Origin: Nannocystis pusilla
GTDB taxonomy: Bacteria > Myxococcota_A > Polyangia > Nannocystales > Nannocystaceae
Direction of reading: 5' to 3'
DNA: 64,000 bases
NCBI RefSeq assembly: GCF_020073745.1
Contig: NZ_JAIRAU010000023.1
Coordinates: 181,020-245,019, forward strand
The notes under the pieces are model-generated. The model did not search any database. It saw only the letters and a list, made by a program, of their open reading frames with translations, and was not told the origin of the DNA. The position numbers were made by a program, and so were the translations under genes. Positions 28,573 through 38,800 of the stretch are shown in pieces (positions within the stretch are counted from its first letter, which is position 1; the number at the start of each line of letters is the position of its first letter).

Positions 28573-29829
28573 ATGCTCGCCCGCTCCTCGCTCGTCGCCC
28601 TCGCCTTCCTCTCCGCCGGCTGCCTCAAGGACCTCACCCAGGTCGAGATGGCCAGCGACGGCACCAGCAGCGCGCCCACCGACACCACCGCCACCAGCGA
28701 TCCGACCTCGACGACCGACGCCACCCCCGTGTGCGGCGACGGCGACCTCAATCCGGGCGAACAGTGCGACGACGGCAACGACGTGGCCGGAGACGGCTGC
28801 GAGAACAACTGCACGACGACCCCTGGAAAGAAGTGCGGCGACGGCACCAAGGATCCCGACGAGGACTGCGACGACGGCAACAACATCGACGGCGACGGCT
28901 GCGAGGCGAACTGCCGGCTTCCCGTCACCATGGAGTGCGGAGACGGCGAGCTCAACCCGGGCGAGCAGTGCGACGACGGCAACACGATGAGCGGCGATGG
29001 CTGCGAGAGCAACTGCACCAACACCCCCAAGTGCGGCGACGGGATCCAGGGTCCCGGCGAGCAGTGTGACGATGGGAACACCGATGACGACGACGCATGC
29101 CTCTCCTCCTGTGTCCCGGCCTCCTGCGGCGACGGGATCGTCTGGGCCGGAATGGAGATGTGCGACGAAGCCGCGATGAACGGGACGTACGGGCACTGCA
29201 ACACCGAGTGCAGCGGCCCCGGCGAGAACTGCGGCGACGGCACCCGCAACGGCCCCGAAGAGTGCGACGACGCCAATCAAGTCGACGACGACGATTGCTC
29301 GAACGATTGCATCGCTCCCAGGTTCGTTTTCGCCACCGCAACCGGCTTCACGGGCAACCTCGGCGGCGTCGTCGGCGCCGACGCAAAATGCGTTCAGGCC
29401 GCCGAAGGTTCGCAACTCCCCAGCGGTCTCAGCTGGGTCGCGTGGATCAGCGACGAGTCGAAATTCCCCTCGTCTGCGGGCAGGATGGAGACTGGCTACG
29501 CTGGCTACTACAAGCTCGCAGACGGGACCATTCTTGCTCATGGCTTTGCTGCCCTGATCGCTCCGCCACTCGGTACCGCCATCAAACTCGACGAGAACGG
29601 CAACGCGGTCGTCGATCCCCTCCAGGCGTGGTCCAATACACTTCCGGATGGCACGAGCGCCGGCAGTGCTCATTGCAATAATTGGACGTCGGCCATGTTC
29701 AGCACCAAGGGTCGCTTCGGCGAAGTGTCTGCGAACGACGCAAGCTGGAGCGATGCTCCCGCAGATAACCCCGCTGGATGCTCCAATTCATTTCACCTCT
29801 ACTGTTTCCAGAGCGCGCCTCCACCGTAA
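28573..29829 (+). CDS. Cys-rich lipoprotein with DUF4215-type repeats and DUF1554-like domain (array copy 1)
   Basis: 418 residues from the ATG at 28573, chosen because it gives a clean lipobox (FLSAGC, C17). A short Thr/Ser linker leads to six Cys-rich units of the CGDG..(N)PGEQCDDGN..GDGCENNC type (about 50-250). The C-terminal domain begins RFVFATATGFTGNLGGVVGADAKCVQAA and ends HLYCFQ, the DUF1554/C-type-lectin-like pattern. The repeats are rich in Asp/Asn and Cys and are likely calcium- and disulfide-stabilised. First of three tandem paralogues; longest repeat region of the set. It may act as a surface adhesin or receptor; unproven. Confidence 0.87.
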   Translation: MLARSSLVALAFLSAGCLKDLTQVEMASDGTSSAPTDTTATSDPTSTTDATPVCGDGDLNPGEQCDDGNDVAGDGCENNCTTTPGKKCGDGTKDPDEDCDDGNNIDGDGCEANCRLPVTMECGDGELNPGEQCDDGNTMSGDGCESNCTNTPKCGDGIQGPGEQCDDGNTDDDDACLSSCVPASCGDGIVWAGMEMCDEAAMNGTYGHCNTECSGPGENCGDGTRNGPEECDDANQVDDDDCSNDCIAPRFVFATATGFTGNLGGVVGADAKCVQAAEGSQLPSGLSWVAWISDESKFPSSAGRMETGYAGYYKLADGTILAHGFAALIAPPLGTAIKLDENGNAVVDPLQAWSNTLPDGTSAGSAHCNNWTSAMFSTKGRFGEVSANDASWSDAPADNPAGCSNSFHLYCFQSAPPP

Positions 29830-29897
29830 CAAGCACAGGACACCACCGAAAATGCGTCGCGCCGCGTCCACGACGTATCCCAGAAACTGCTCAGATC

Positions 29898-30944
29898 ATG
29901 CGGTTGCATTCCCCGGCCCCCGTGCTTCTCGCCCTCGCCATGGAGGCGTGCTTCTACGCTCCGAAAGTAACGGCTCTCACCGAAGCCGGTACCACCATCG
30001 ACACTACGGACCAGTCAACAACCCCGACGACGACGGGTGCACCATCCACATGCGGCGACGGCAAGACCGAGGGCACCGAGCAGTGCGACGACGGCAACGG
30101 TGTCGACGGCGACGGCTGTGAGAGCGACTGCACCACGACGCCGGGCGCTGACTGCGGCGACGGCATGCTCGACCCCGGCGAGGAGTGCGACGACGGCAAC
30201 AAGGACAACACCGACGCTTGCACCAACACCTGCAAGAATGCAGTATGCGGTGACGGCCTGGTGCAGGCCGGCGTCGAGGACTGCGACGACGAGAACTTCG
30301 ACGACGCGGACCCTTGCGTTTCCTGCAAGACGGCCTCTTGTGGGGACGGCTTCGTCCAAGCAGGAGTCGAGGAGTGCGACGACGCCAACAACATCGACGA
30401 CGATGACTGCTCCAACGATTGCAGGGCCCCGAGAATGGTGTTCGTCACACATGGCGACTTCAAGGGGAACCTGGGTGGACTTCTCATCGCCGATGCCACG
30501 TGCGCGCAAGCGGCAGCAGACGCACCGCTCCCCGAGACCGTGAACTGGCTCGCCTGGATCAGCGACGACACGCTCTCCCCCGCGTCTCCGGGCCGCATGG
30601 ACACTTCGTTCACGGGTTACTACAAGCTGACGAACGGCACCGTCATCGCTCACGGCTGGAGCGACCTCACCGACGGCTCACTGTTGCACCCGATCAATTT
30701 CGACGAGACCGGCGCGCCGCTCGAGGAGGAGCCCTTTGCCGTGTGGTCGAATACGACCCCGGCAGGACTGAGCGCGGGGAACGACGATTGTTCCGGATGG
30801 TCGTCCGCCGCCCTGGCCACCAAGGGGCGCCATGGCGCTGTCAACGCGATGGACGGCGGATGGAGCGATGCTCTGATGGACAATCCCGTCGGCTGCGCGA
30901 ATTCGTTCCACCTCTATTGTTTCCAAAACAGCCCCCTTCCTTGA
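29898..30944 (+). CDS. Cys-rich lipoprotein with DUF4215-type repeats and DUF1554-like domain (array copy 2)
   Basis: 348 residues from the ATG at 29898. The signal ends AMEACFY (C18), a non-standard lipobox with Glu at -2. A Thr-rich linker, then four Cys-rich units (CGDGKTEGTEQCDDGN, CGDGMLDPGEECDDGN, CGDGLVQAGVEDCDDEN, CGDGFVQAGVEECDDAN). The C-terminal domain from MVFVTHGDFKGNLGG to HLYCFQ is closest to that of copy 1. It lies 68 nt after copy 1. The array looks like gene duplication followed by change in repeat number. Confidence 0.86.
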   Translation: MRLHSPAPVLLALAMEACFYAPKVTALTEAGTTIDTTDQSTTPTTTGAPSTCGDGKTEGTEQCDDGNGVDGDGCESDCTTTPGADCGDGMLDPGEECDDGNKDNTDACTNTCKNAVCGDGLVQAGVEDCDDENFDDADPCVSCKTASCGDGFVQAGVEECDDANNIDDDDCSNDCRAPRMVFVTHGDFKGNLGGLLIADATCAQAAADAPLPETVNWLAWISDDTLSPASPGRMDTSFTGYYKLTNGTVIAHGWSDLTDGSLLHPINFDETGAPLEEEPFAVWSNTTPAGLSAGNDDCSGWSSAALATKGRHGAVNAMDGGWSDALMDNPVGCANSFHLYCFQNSPLP

Positions 30945-31018
30945 CGTACTCTTACGTTCCACGCGAAGCCGGAGCGAACAGGTACCGGCCTTCAGCACTC
31001 CAACGGTTTCCGTCACCC

Positions 31019-32170
31019 ATGAATACACGTTTCACGACGGTCCTGTTGCTCACGGCCATCGTGCCGGCATGCTTCTACAATCCGGAAGTTCCCCACTCCG
31101 CCGGCACCACTGAAGCGATCACGACCGACACCACCGCCGCCAGCGAACCGACCTCGACGACTGACGGCACAGCCGTATGCGGCGATGGCAAGACCGAAGG
31201 CGCCGAGCAGTGCGACGACGGCAATGACGTCGCCGGCGACGGCTGCGAGAACGACTGCACAGCCACGCCGGGTACCGACTGCGGCGACGGCATACTCGAT
31301 CCCGGCGAGGAGTGCGACGACGGCAACAAGGTCGCCATGGACGGCTGCGAGAACAACTGCACCGAGACCGTCAGCGCCAGCTGCGGCGACGGCCTGATCA
31401 GCGGCGACGAGGAGTGCGACGACGGCAACGACGACGACACCGACGAGTGCCTGTCGACCTGCAGGGCCGCCAGCTGCGGTGACGCCCACGTCCAGATGGG
31501 TGTCGAGGCTTGCGACAACGGCGAGCAGAACAGCGACAGCGCCTACGACGGCTGCACCACCCAGTGCGAGCTCGGCCCGCGGTGCGGCGACGGCGTGGTC
31601 CAGGAGGCCGAAGGCGAGCAGTGCGACGACAGCACCCCCGACGGTGACGACCTCTGCAACAACTGCATAGCGACGCCTTACCGATACATCTTCGTGACAT
31701 CTTTGACGTTCAAGGGCGACTTGAACAAGTTCAGCGGCTCGGACATTAAGTGTGCGGCTGCGGCCGACAGCGCCAGCATTCCGCTCATTGCAAAATGGAA
31801 GGCATGGCTCAGTGACAGTGCCGAATCTCCGACCTCCCGCATGGATACCACCTTTAATGGCTGGTACGTCCTACCCGGCCCTGAGCCAGTACTCGTCGCC
31901 CGTGGCTGGGCGGGTCTGACCTCGGGCATGTTGCTGCACCCGGTCAATCGAGACGAATTCGGCAATCCCATCGCCGCCGAGGCCCTCGTGTGGACCAACA
32001 CTGACCTCGAAGGTAAAATTCTTTCGCTCGACGCTCATTGCAACAACTGGGATTCGAACACCGGCTTCGGCAACACAGGAGATCCAAACGCAATAAACGA
32101 GATGTGGACACATTCACAATCCAAGGTCGACTGCAATACGCCTCACCACCTCTACTGCATTCAGAACTGA
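31019..32170 (+). CDS. Cys-rich lipoprotein with DUF4215-type repeats and DUF1554-like domain (array copy 3)
   Basis: 383 residues from the ATG at 31019. Signal ends IVPACFYNPE (C18). Five Cys-rich units follow, of which the last two are degenerate (ACDNGEQNSDSAYDGC, CGDGVVQEAEGEQCDDS). The C-terminal domain is more divergent from copies 1 and 2 (YIFVTSLTFKGDLNKFSGSDIKCAAAADS). Base composition of the C-terminal half is visibly less GC-rich than flanking genes. Ends convergently with a glutathione transferase gene. Confidence 0.86.
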   Translation: MNTRFTTVLLLTAIVPACFYNPEVPHSAGTTEAITTDTTAASEPTSTTDGTAVCGDGKTEGAEQCDDGNDVAGDGCENDCTATPGTDCGDGILDPGEECDDGNKVAMDGCENNCTETVSASCGDGLISGDEECDDGNDDDTDECLSTCRAASCGDAHVQMGVEACDNGEQNSDSAYDGCTTQCELGPRCGDGVVQEAEGEQCDDSTPDGDDLCNNCIATPYRYIFVTSLTFKGDLNKFSGSDIKCAAAADSASIPLIAKWKAWLSDSAESPTSRMDTTFNGWYVLPGPEPVLVARGWAGLTSGMLLHPVNRDEFGNPIAAEALVWTNTDLEGKILSLDAHCNNWDSNTGFGNTGDPNAINEMWTHSQSKVDCNTPHHLYCIQN

Positions 32171-32230
32171 CAGAAGCGCACATCGTCCACGACCACGTTT
32201 GAGGCCTTCATAAAGCTTGCCCGGTGGTCG

Positions 32231-32860
32231 TCAAAGGCGTCTATCCGCCACGCGATGAAGCGTGGCGACAAATGACGCTCGCAATTCCATCGCCGCGCTG
32301 AAGGCAGCCAGTCGCGGCCGACCCTGCCGCCAATTTCGATCGGGCCAGCGGAAATCACAGTACCCCGGCAGCACCGCCGCGCAGATGTCCCCGAGGTCCG
32401 GCGCCACATCGTCGAGCGGCTCGCGCTCGAGAGCGTCGAGCGCCCCCTCGACCGCCGCCAAGAGCCGCTCGCGCATCGGGTCCTCCCCCCCGCGCCGTTC
32501 TCCCGCGAACAGCCGCCCGGCGGCAGTGCACGTGTCAGCAGCGAGCGCCTGCAACCGCAGCGCGCGCCAGCGCCGCTCGCCCTCCTGCGGGATCAGCCGC
32601 CGCCCCGCGAGCGCATCAAGATAATCGCAGATCACCGCGCTGTCGTAGAGCGGTTCGCCGCCGTCGCGGATCAGCGTCGGCACCTTGGCCAGGGGGTTGA
32701 GCGAGCGCAGCCGCTGGTCCGTCCAGGGATCGATCTCGATCATCGCAATCCGCTCCACCAGACCGAGTTCGTGCGCGACGATACGAGCCTTGCGGGCGAA
32801 GGGCGAAGTGGCCGCGAAGAAGAGCTGCACCGGCCCAGAATGGAAGCGGTCCTCGCCCAC
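32231..32860 (-). CDS. Glutathione S-transferase family protein
   Basis: 209 residues. The N-terminal thioredoxin-fold domain has LFFAATSPFARKARIVAHELGL (catalytic Ser/Cys region; Ser here), NPLAKVPTLIRDGGEPLYDSAVICDYLD (the cis-Pro and glutathione gamma-glutamyl SxxI motif), followed by an all-helical C-terminal domain. Cytosolic; conjugates glutathione to electrophiles or has a redox role. Transcribed in the same direction as the upstream methyltransferase but 230 bp apart, so likely separate. Confidence 0.88.
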   Translation of the reverse strand: MGEDRFHSGPVQLFFAATSPFARKARIVAHELGLVERIAMIEIDPWTDQRLRSLNPLAKVPTLIRDGGEPLYDSAVICDYLDALAGRRLIPQEGERRWRALRLQALAADTCTAAGRLFAGERRGGEDPMRERLLAAVEGALDALEREPLDDVAPDLGDICAAVLPGYCDFRWPDRNWRQGRPRLAAFSAAMELRASFVATLHRVADRRL

Positions 32861-33091
32861 CGCAACCCTGTTCCATCGCGCGCCATCGCCGCTACCGAGT
32901 CGACACCTTCACGTGCTGGGCCGCTCGCCGTCGACGAACTCGCCTCACTCCCTAACCGCTCCCTCGAATCACCGCGTGACGAGGTCTCGATGTCCAGCAT
33001 CTCCGTCAATCCCCCGAAGACCCATGTCACCACCGGCAGCAACGGCATCCCCGCCGTCACCGTGCTCAACGTATGGATGCCGGGCAGCGAC

Positions 33092-35710
33092 TCACGGCAT
33101 CGGAAATCTCGCCTCGCGCCGCTCCTCCGGCGTCGGCGGCGGCAAAGCGCTCGCCGCCACCAGCTCGCCAACGACGATCTGCGCGAACACCTCCGCCTGC
33201 ACGTCGTGCAGCGCCAGCGAGCGCTCGAGCACCCACAGCAGCTCGAGCAGCTCCTGCGTCAGCGCCTCCGTCCACCCCTCGGGCCGCAGCGCGTCGAGCG
33301 GCGACGACGTGCGCCCGCGCGGCTGCAGCATCCGACCCGCCAGCCAGGACTGCACCACCTTCAATCCCGACACCTCGTACGCCCAGACAGCCGGCGCCAC
33401 CGGTGCGAATCGCCCGCTCCCGACCACGAGGACCCCGTCCTCGTACTCGAACGCGCGCGGCTGCTCGCTCACGGGCGCCACGCAGCGTGCCCGCCCCTCG
33501 ACCACCCCGCCGCGAAACGAGTGCAGCCCGAGCAGTTCTTCCCCGAGAGCCGCGCAGCGGGCGAACAGCTCGGCGTCGCGCGTGATCGGTACCCGCGGCC
33601 CCGGCTCCGCCAGCTCCTCCGCCAGCATCCGCGTATAGCCCGGGTGCGCCAGGCAGCCGTACACGTACGAAAATAGCTGCTCCGCCGTCACTGCCCTATT
33701 AAACATGTCTCTCAGAACATCGAGCACCCCACGCGTCACGTTGGCCTCGGTCGCCGCGCGGTCGCGCCACAGCGGGATCACCCCCTTGTCGCCGAACGAT
33801 CCGCGAAAATGGTGCAGGTCCGGCACCTCCGCGCAGGCCATCGCCGCCGGCCCGCGCGACAGCCCGCTCGACAGCAGCGTCGTCATGTAGCGCTGCGACG
33901 GACCGTGGGCGCGCCACAGCGCCGGACGCAGGCGATCGCCGAGACGGGCGTCGGCCAGGCACCAGCGGCGGTCGAGCGAGCGCCAGGCGATCCGCTCGAT
34001 GCGCGGCGTCGGTGCTTCCGCGGGCAGCGATGCGAGCGCGGGCAGCGGCGACCCCTCGAACAGGTCGATCCCCTCGCGGGTGATCGTCCACGCCTCCGTC
34101 TCGCGGAACGCCGCCGCGCGATCGTCCGCGTGCAGCAGCGCGCGCCAGCGTCTCTCTGCCAATTCACGCGTCACCGCGATCGGCCACGTGCGCTTCCACT
34201 GCGCGCCGGCGTGCTGCCAGGGGAACAGGTCGACGAGTCGCGGCCAATCACTATAGTCTCCTGATGTCGCGGGGACGAAGGGCGCCTCCCAATCGTCGGA
34301 GGCGCGCGCCCACGCGAACTCGTCCAGCGATTGCAACGCCCCGAGCCGCCGCAGCTTCGCCTCGCGGCTGTCCGTCTCGGGCAGTCGCGCGTACCACACC
34401 GCCGCCGCCCGCGCTCCGACTGTCTCTCCCCGCCGCACGCCGACCGCAATGCACACCGGCGTGCGAACATTCTTAAAAACATTGGCGGACGGTCGCGGCC
34501 CGAGGGCGTCGCCGCCGAGGTCGACGATCCACAATGCGTCGAGCACCGCGCGCATGTGGCGACGGAGGGCCGCGAAGCCCGGGCCGCGCAGGAAGCTCGA
34601 CGGCGTGATCAGGCAGACGATCCCGCGCTCCGCCTGCTCGCAGGCCCGCCACAGCGCCCAGCGCCAGAAATAGACGTACTCATTGTAGACATTCTTGGCG
34701 TGCTTGCCGATCGCCGCGTCGGGCAAGAAGTCGGCGAGGAGCGCCCGCTCGCCGTGCTCGCGATCGCCGTGGCGGATCCACCCGCCGCGGTCGGTCTCCG
34801 CCAGCTCGCGGCGGTCGTAGGGCGGATTGCCGATACACACGACGATCCGTCGCCCGTCGTCCTCGCCGCGCTCCGGTCGCGCCAGCGTGTCGCGCTGCAC
34901 CACCCGCACGCCGCCCGCAGGCAGACGCGCTCCCGCGGCGAGCAGCGCTCGAGTGACGCGGGCGTGCGCCACCGCGAGCGGACCGGCGAGCAACTCGTGC
35001 GCCGTGAGGTTGGCGGCCAGGTCGCTCGCGCACGTCGCAAGGTCCTCCTTCGACTCCCGCGCGCGCTGCAGCGCGTGGGCCACGATCGCCAGCGGATACA
35101 CCCCGGTGCCGCACGCCGGATCGATCGTCACGACCTCCGGCGCCGCGAAGCCGAGCGGCGCCGCGAACTCGGCGGCGAGCAGCTGCTGCACTGCCACGAT
35201 TTGCGCGTGCACCACCTCGGCCGGCGTGTAGTAGGCCCCGGCCTCGCGGCGCAGCCGTCCGTCGTAGGCGGCCAGAAATTCCTCGTACAGATACAGCCCG
35301 CCGTGCTCGCCCAGCGCCGCGGTCGCGCTCGCGGCCACCGCCGTCTCGAGCTGCGTCAGCGCCTCCGCGATCTCTCCCCGGTGCTGCGCCGCCGCAGTCA
35401 GCGCGCGCGCCAGCGGCCCCGGCGTCGCCGCACCGTGCAGGCCCGCGCCCACGACCGTCGACGTCGCCGCGGGGTGATCGAGGCGATCGATCCACAGCCC
35501 GTACGCGATCGTCTGCGCGAACGCGTCGGCGAACTCCGCTTCGCCGCCGCACCCCGCCGGCGACCACTCGCCCGCGAGCTTGCGCAGCTGCGACGTCGGC
35601 GCGGCGAGGGCCGCCAGCACCGCCTCGCGCAGGGCCACACAGCGCGCGGCCAGCAGCGCGGCGACCTCGCGCGAGCTCTTCGGGGCCGACCGGCGCATGC
35701 GCGGAAACAT
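33092..35710 (-). CDS. Type ISP-like DNA adenine methyltransferase with specificity region
   Basis: About 872 residues from the ATG at 35710. REAGAYYTPAEVV precedes the N6-adenine methyltransferase motif I DPACGTGVYPL (about 197-207) and motif IV NPPY (about 294-297). The middle (YFWRWALWRA, LITPSSFLRGPGFAALRRHMRAVLDALWIVDLGGD) and the C-terminal segment (LFSYVYGCLAHPGYTRMLAEELAEPGPRVPITRD) follow the methyltransferase and target-recognition part of type ISP restriction enzymes such as LlaBIII. No nuclease or helicase region is attached and none is next to it. It is therefore an orphan methyltransferase, or one whose partner lies elsewhere. It may protect DNA or act epigenetically. Confidence 0.85.
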   Translation of the reverse strand: MFPRMRRSAPKSSREVAALLAARCVALREAVLAALAAPTSQLRKLAGEWSPAGCGGEAEFADAFAQTIAYGLWIDRLDHPAATSTVVGAGLHGAATPGPLARALTAAAQHRGEIAEALTQLETAVAASATAALGEHGGLYLYEEFLAAYDGRLRREAGAYYTPAEVVHAQIVAVQQLLAAEFAAPLGFAAPEVVTIDPACGTGVYPLAIVAHALQRARESKEDLATCASDLAANLTAHELLAGPLAVAHARVTRALLAAGARLPAGGVRVVQRDTLARPERGEDDGRRIVVCIGNPPYDRRELAETDRGGWIRHGDREHGERALLADFLPDAAIGKHAKNVYNEYVYFWRWALWRACEQAERGIVCLITPSSFLRGPGFAALRRHMRAVLDALWIVDLGGDALGPRPSANVFKNVRTPVCIAVGVRRGETVGARAAAVWYARLPETDSREAKLRRLGALQSLDEFAWARASDDWEAPFVPATSGDYSDWPRLVDLFPWQHAGAQWKRTWPIAVTRELAERRWRALLHADDRAAAFRETEAWTITREGIDLFEGSPLPALASLPAEAPTPRIERIAWRSLDRRWCLADARLGDRLRPALWRAHGPSQRYMTTLLSSGLSRGPAAMACAEVPDLHHFRGSFGDKGVIPLWRDRAATEANVTRGVLDVLRDMFNRAVTAEQLFSYVYGCLAHPGYTRMLAEELAEPGPRVPITRDAELFARCAALGEELLGLHSFRGGVVEGRARCVAPVSEQPRAFEYEDGVLVVGSGRFAPVAPAVWAYEVSGLKVVQSWLAGRMLQPRGRTSSPLDALRPEGWTEALTQELLELLWVLERSLALHDVQAEVFAQIVVGELVAASALPPPTPEERREARFPMP

Positions 35711-35813
35711 AGCAGAGCAACATCGCGCACGGGCCCGGCATGCGCGTGCGGCGGGTGCGTGCATTCGCGCCCGCGGGCTCGACGGCCCGCAGTGATATCC
35801 TCCTGGCCGTTCC

Positions 35814-38800
35814 ATGCTTCATATCGCCGTCGAACGCGAGGGACAGCCGCGCAAAGAGCTCCGCTTCGCCAAGGACGTGGTCGTCGTCGGCCGCGAGGCC
35901 GAGCACGACCTCCAGCTCAACTTCGAAGACGGCGCCTCGCGCCAGCACGCCCGGCTGAGCAACGAGCGCGGCCAGCACTACGTCGAGGACCTCGGGTCGC
36001 GCAACGGCACCAAGGTCAACGGCAAGCGGATCGCCGCCAAGACCGCGATCAAGCCCGGCGACGAGATCGAGGTCGGCAAGGTCAAGATCCACCTGGTCGA
36101 TCAGGCAGGCGCCGGCAGCCGCGGGACGGCGCGCGTGCGGCCGGCCGGCGAGGACGACCAGATCACCATGCAGGCGACCGCCAGGCCGGCTGCCAGGCCG
36201 AAGGCGGCCGCGCCCGAACCTGCCCCCAGGGCCAGGGCGGCCGCGCCCGAACCTGCCCCCAAGGCCAGGCCCGCGCCGGAGCCGGCCAGGCCGGCGACCA
36301 GGGCCTCGCGGCCGGCGGCCGAGCCCGAAGCTGGCCTTCCGGACAGCAGCATCAAGGTCAACCTGCGCCAGTCCGAACCCGAGCCGGCGCCCGTCGCCGA
36401 GCCGGAGGGCAAGCCGACCGGGCCGGTCAACGACGAGAACGAGTCGTGTCGCAGCCAGATCGATCCGCTGGCCCGGCGGTGGCGCGACCTCGGCAAGCCG
36501 GAGAGCCTGCTGCTGACCGGCCCCCTGCTCAAGCGAGGGCTGGCGTGGGCCGCCAGCGACCGCAAGCTGCGGCCGCGGCCGAGCGAGCTGCACCGCGAGT
36601 TCATCTACGCCAGCCGCGGCGACCGGCGCCACCGGATCCGCGACCTCGGCCTGCGCGCCGGGGCGCTGACCGTCGCGCTCGTCGGCGGCAACGTCGCCGC
36701 CCACGTCCTCCACGACGACCTCGTGCTCAAGGACGCGGCGGCCGGTCGAGAGGCCGGCGCGGGCCAGTGCACGCCCGATCATCCGACGGTGCAGCGCGCC
36801 AACCAGCTGGCCGAGAAAGCCAGCGAGCAGACCGACCTCGAGCTGGCGATCCTCGCCGGCGTGCGGGCCGTCAGCGCCGCCGACGGCCCGTGCGCGCGCC
36901 AGGCCGACGCCGAGCGGGCGCTGCGGATCGCCCTCTCGCGCCAGCGCAGCCGCGTCCTCGGGCGCGGCCCCTCGCCGATCCGCAACGCCGACGTCGGCCG
37001 CGACGAGCGCGACGTCGTCACCGTCGACGACACCGGCACCGTCACCCTCTACGACCGCACCGGTACCAGCCAGCCGCGGCAGATGCCGTCGAGCTCGGGG
37101 GCGGGCAAGGTTGCGGCGCTCGGGCCCGAGGGTCGCTGGCTGGTCGTCGGGACAGCCAAGGGCGTGGTCGATCTGTGGGACCTCAAGGAGCGCAGCGCGC
37201 CCAAGCTGACGCGCCAGCTCGAGAGCCACCGCGACCCCGTCACCTCGATCGCCTTCAGCGAGGACGGTCGGTTCTTCGCCACCGGCGACCGCCGCGGCAA
37301 CATCACCGTGTGGGACATGCGCGGCGCGGACGCCGGGGGCAAGCTCGGCGAGCTGCGGCTGCACACCGGGGCGATCGAGCAGCTGGTGTTCCGCGACGGC
37401 GGGACGCGCCTGTACTCGTTCGGCGGCAAGCAGGCGATCGCCACCGACCTGCAGGACGGGCGCAAGAAGGGCAAGCACATCACCCTCGCCATCGGCGGTG
37501 ACGCCACCGCATTCGCGGTCAACGGCGAGGGCGACGAGGTCGTGGTCGGCGACAGCATCGGCCAGGTCGTGCGCTGGCGTGTCCGCACCCTCGCGCGCGC
37601 GCAGCAGGACGCGCTCGCCAGTCACAACGGCCCCGTCCTCGATCTGGCGTTCCTCCCGGGCGCGCGCGCCGTCCTGTCCCTCGGGGCAGACAAGCAATTG
37701 ATCGTCACCGAGCTCGATCAGATGATGCGCCAGGGTAGCGAGCCGCTGCGCGTCGGCCTGCGCGGCCTCGCGGCCGAGCCCGAGAAGCTGGCCGCCGACC
37801 CCACCGGCCGGCGGATCGCCGTCGCCGCGCGCGACAACAAGATCTACGTGTGGGACGCCGTGCAGCGCCACACATCGGCGCAGCCGGTGGTCGTGTTCGA
37901 CGAGCACACCGACGAGATCGAGACCATGCTGCCGAGCTTCGACGGCAACTCGCTGCTGTCGGCCTCGGCCGACGGCACGGTGCGTCTGTGGCCGCTGCAG
38001 AACGCCGACGCCGGCGGCGCCCTCGCGGTCCTCAGCGATCACCGCGGCCCCGTCACCGGCCTGGGCCTCAGCAGCGACGGCGGGCGGCTGGCCTCGCTCG
38101 GCCAGGACAAGGCGCTGCGCGCCTGGCGTCTCGATGCGCGCGGCGCTCCGCGGCGGATCCTCGAGCGCGCCTTCGAGGTCGCCCCGCAGGCGCTCGCGGT
38201 CAGCCCCGACGGCGCGTGGGCGGCCGTCGGCGTCGAGCGCCAGCTGCTCGTCTACGGCCTCGGCGCCGGCGACCGCGAGCCCAAGCCGATCGAGCGCAAC
38301 CAGCACGACGACAACATCAGCCACGTCGCCTTCAGCCCCGACAACCGCTGGCTGGTCACCGCCGACTTCTCGGGCGCGATCTACACCTGGTCGATGAGAC
38401 AGGATGGCCCCGAGGACAGCCCGGCCCGCAGCATCGCGCTCGGCCGCTCGGTCAGCGCCCTGGCGCTCGCGCCCAACAGCTACTTCGCCGTCGGCGCGGC
38501 CGACAACCGCGTCACCTTGTGGCCGATGAGCGGCAACACAGGCGAGCACCTGGTGTTCCAGCACGACAAGACCGTGCTGTCGCTGGCGTTCAGCGGCGGC
38601 GGCGACTTCCTGGTCTCGACCAGCGACGACGCGCGCGCGATCCTCCGCGCGGTCGACAAGGGCAAGACCTCGGAGCTGCCCGAGCGCTCGGCGGTCGCCC
38701 ACGACTCGCGCGTGCGGGCCGCGGCCTTCAGCCCCGACAAGCGCTGGCTGGCCACCGGCAGCGACGACGGCGTCATCAACATGACGGACCTCAAGAAGAC

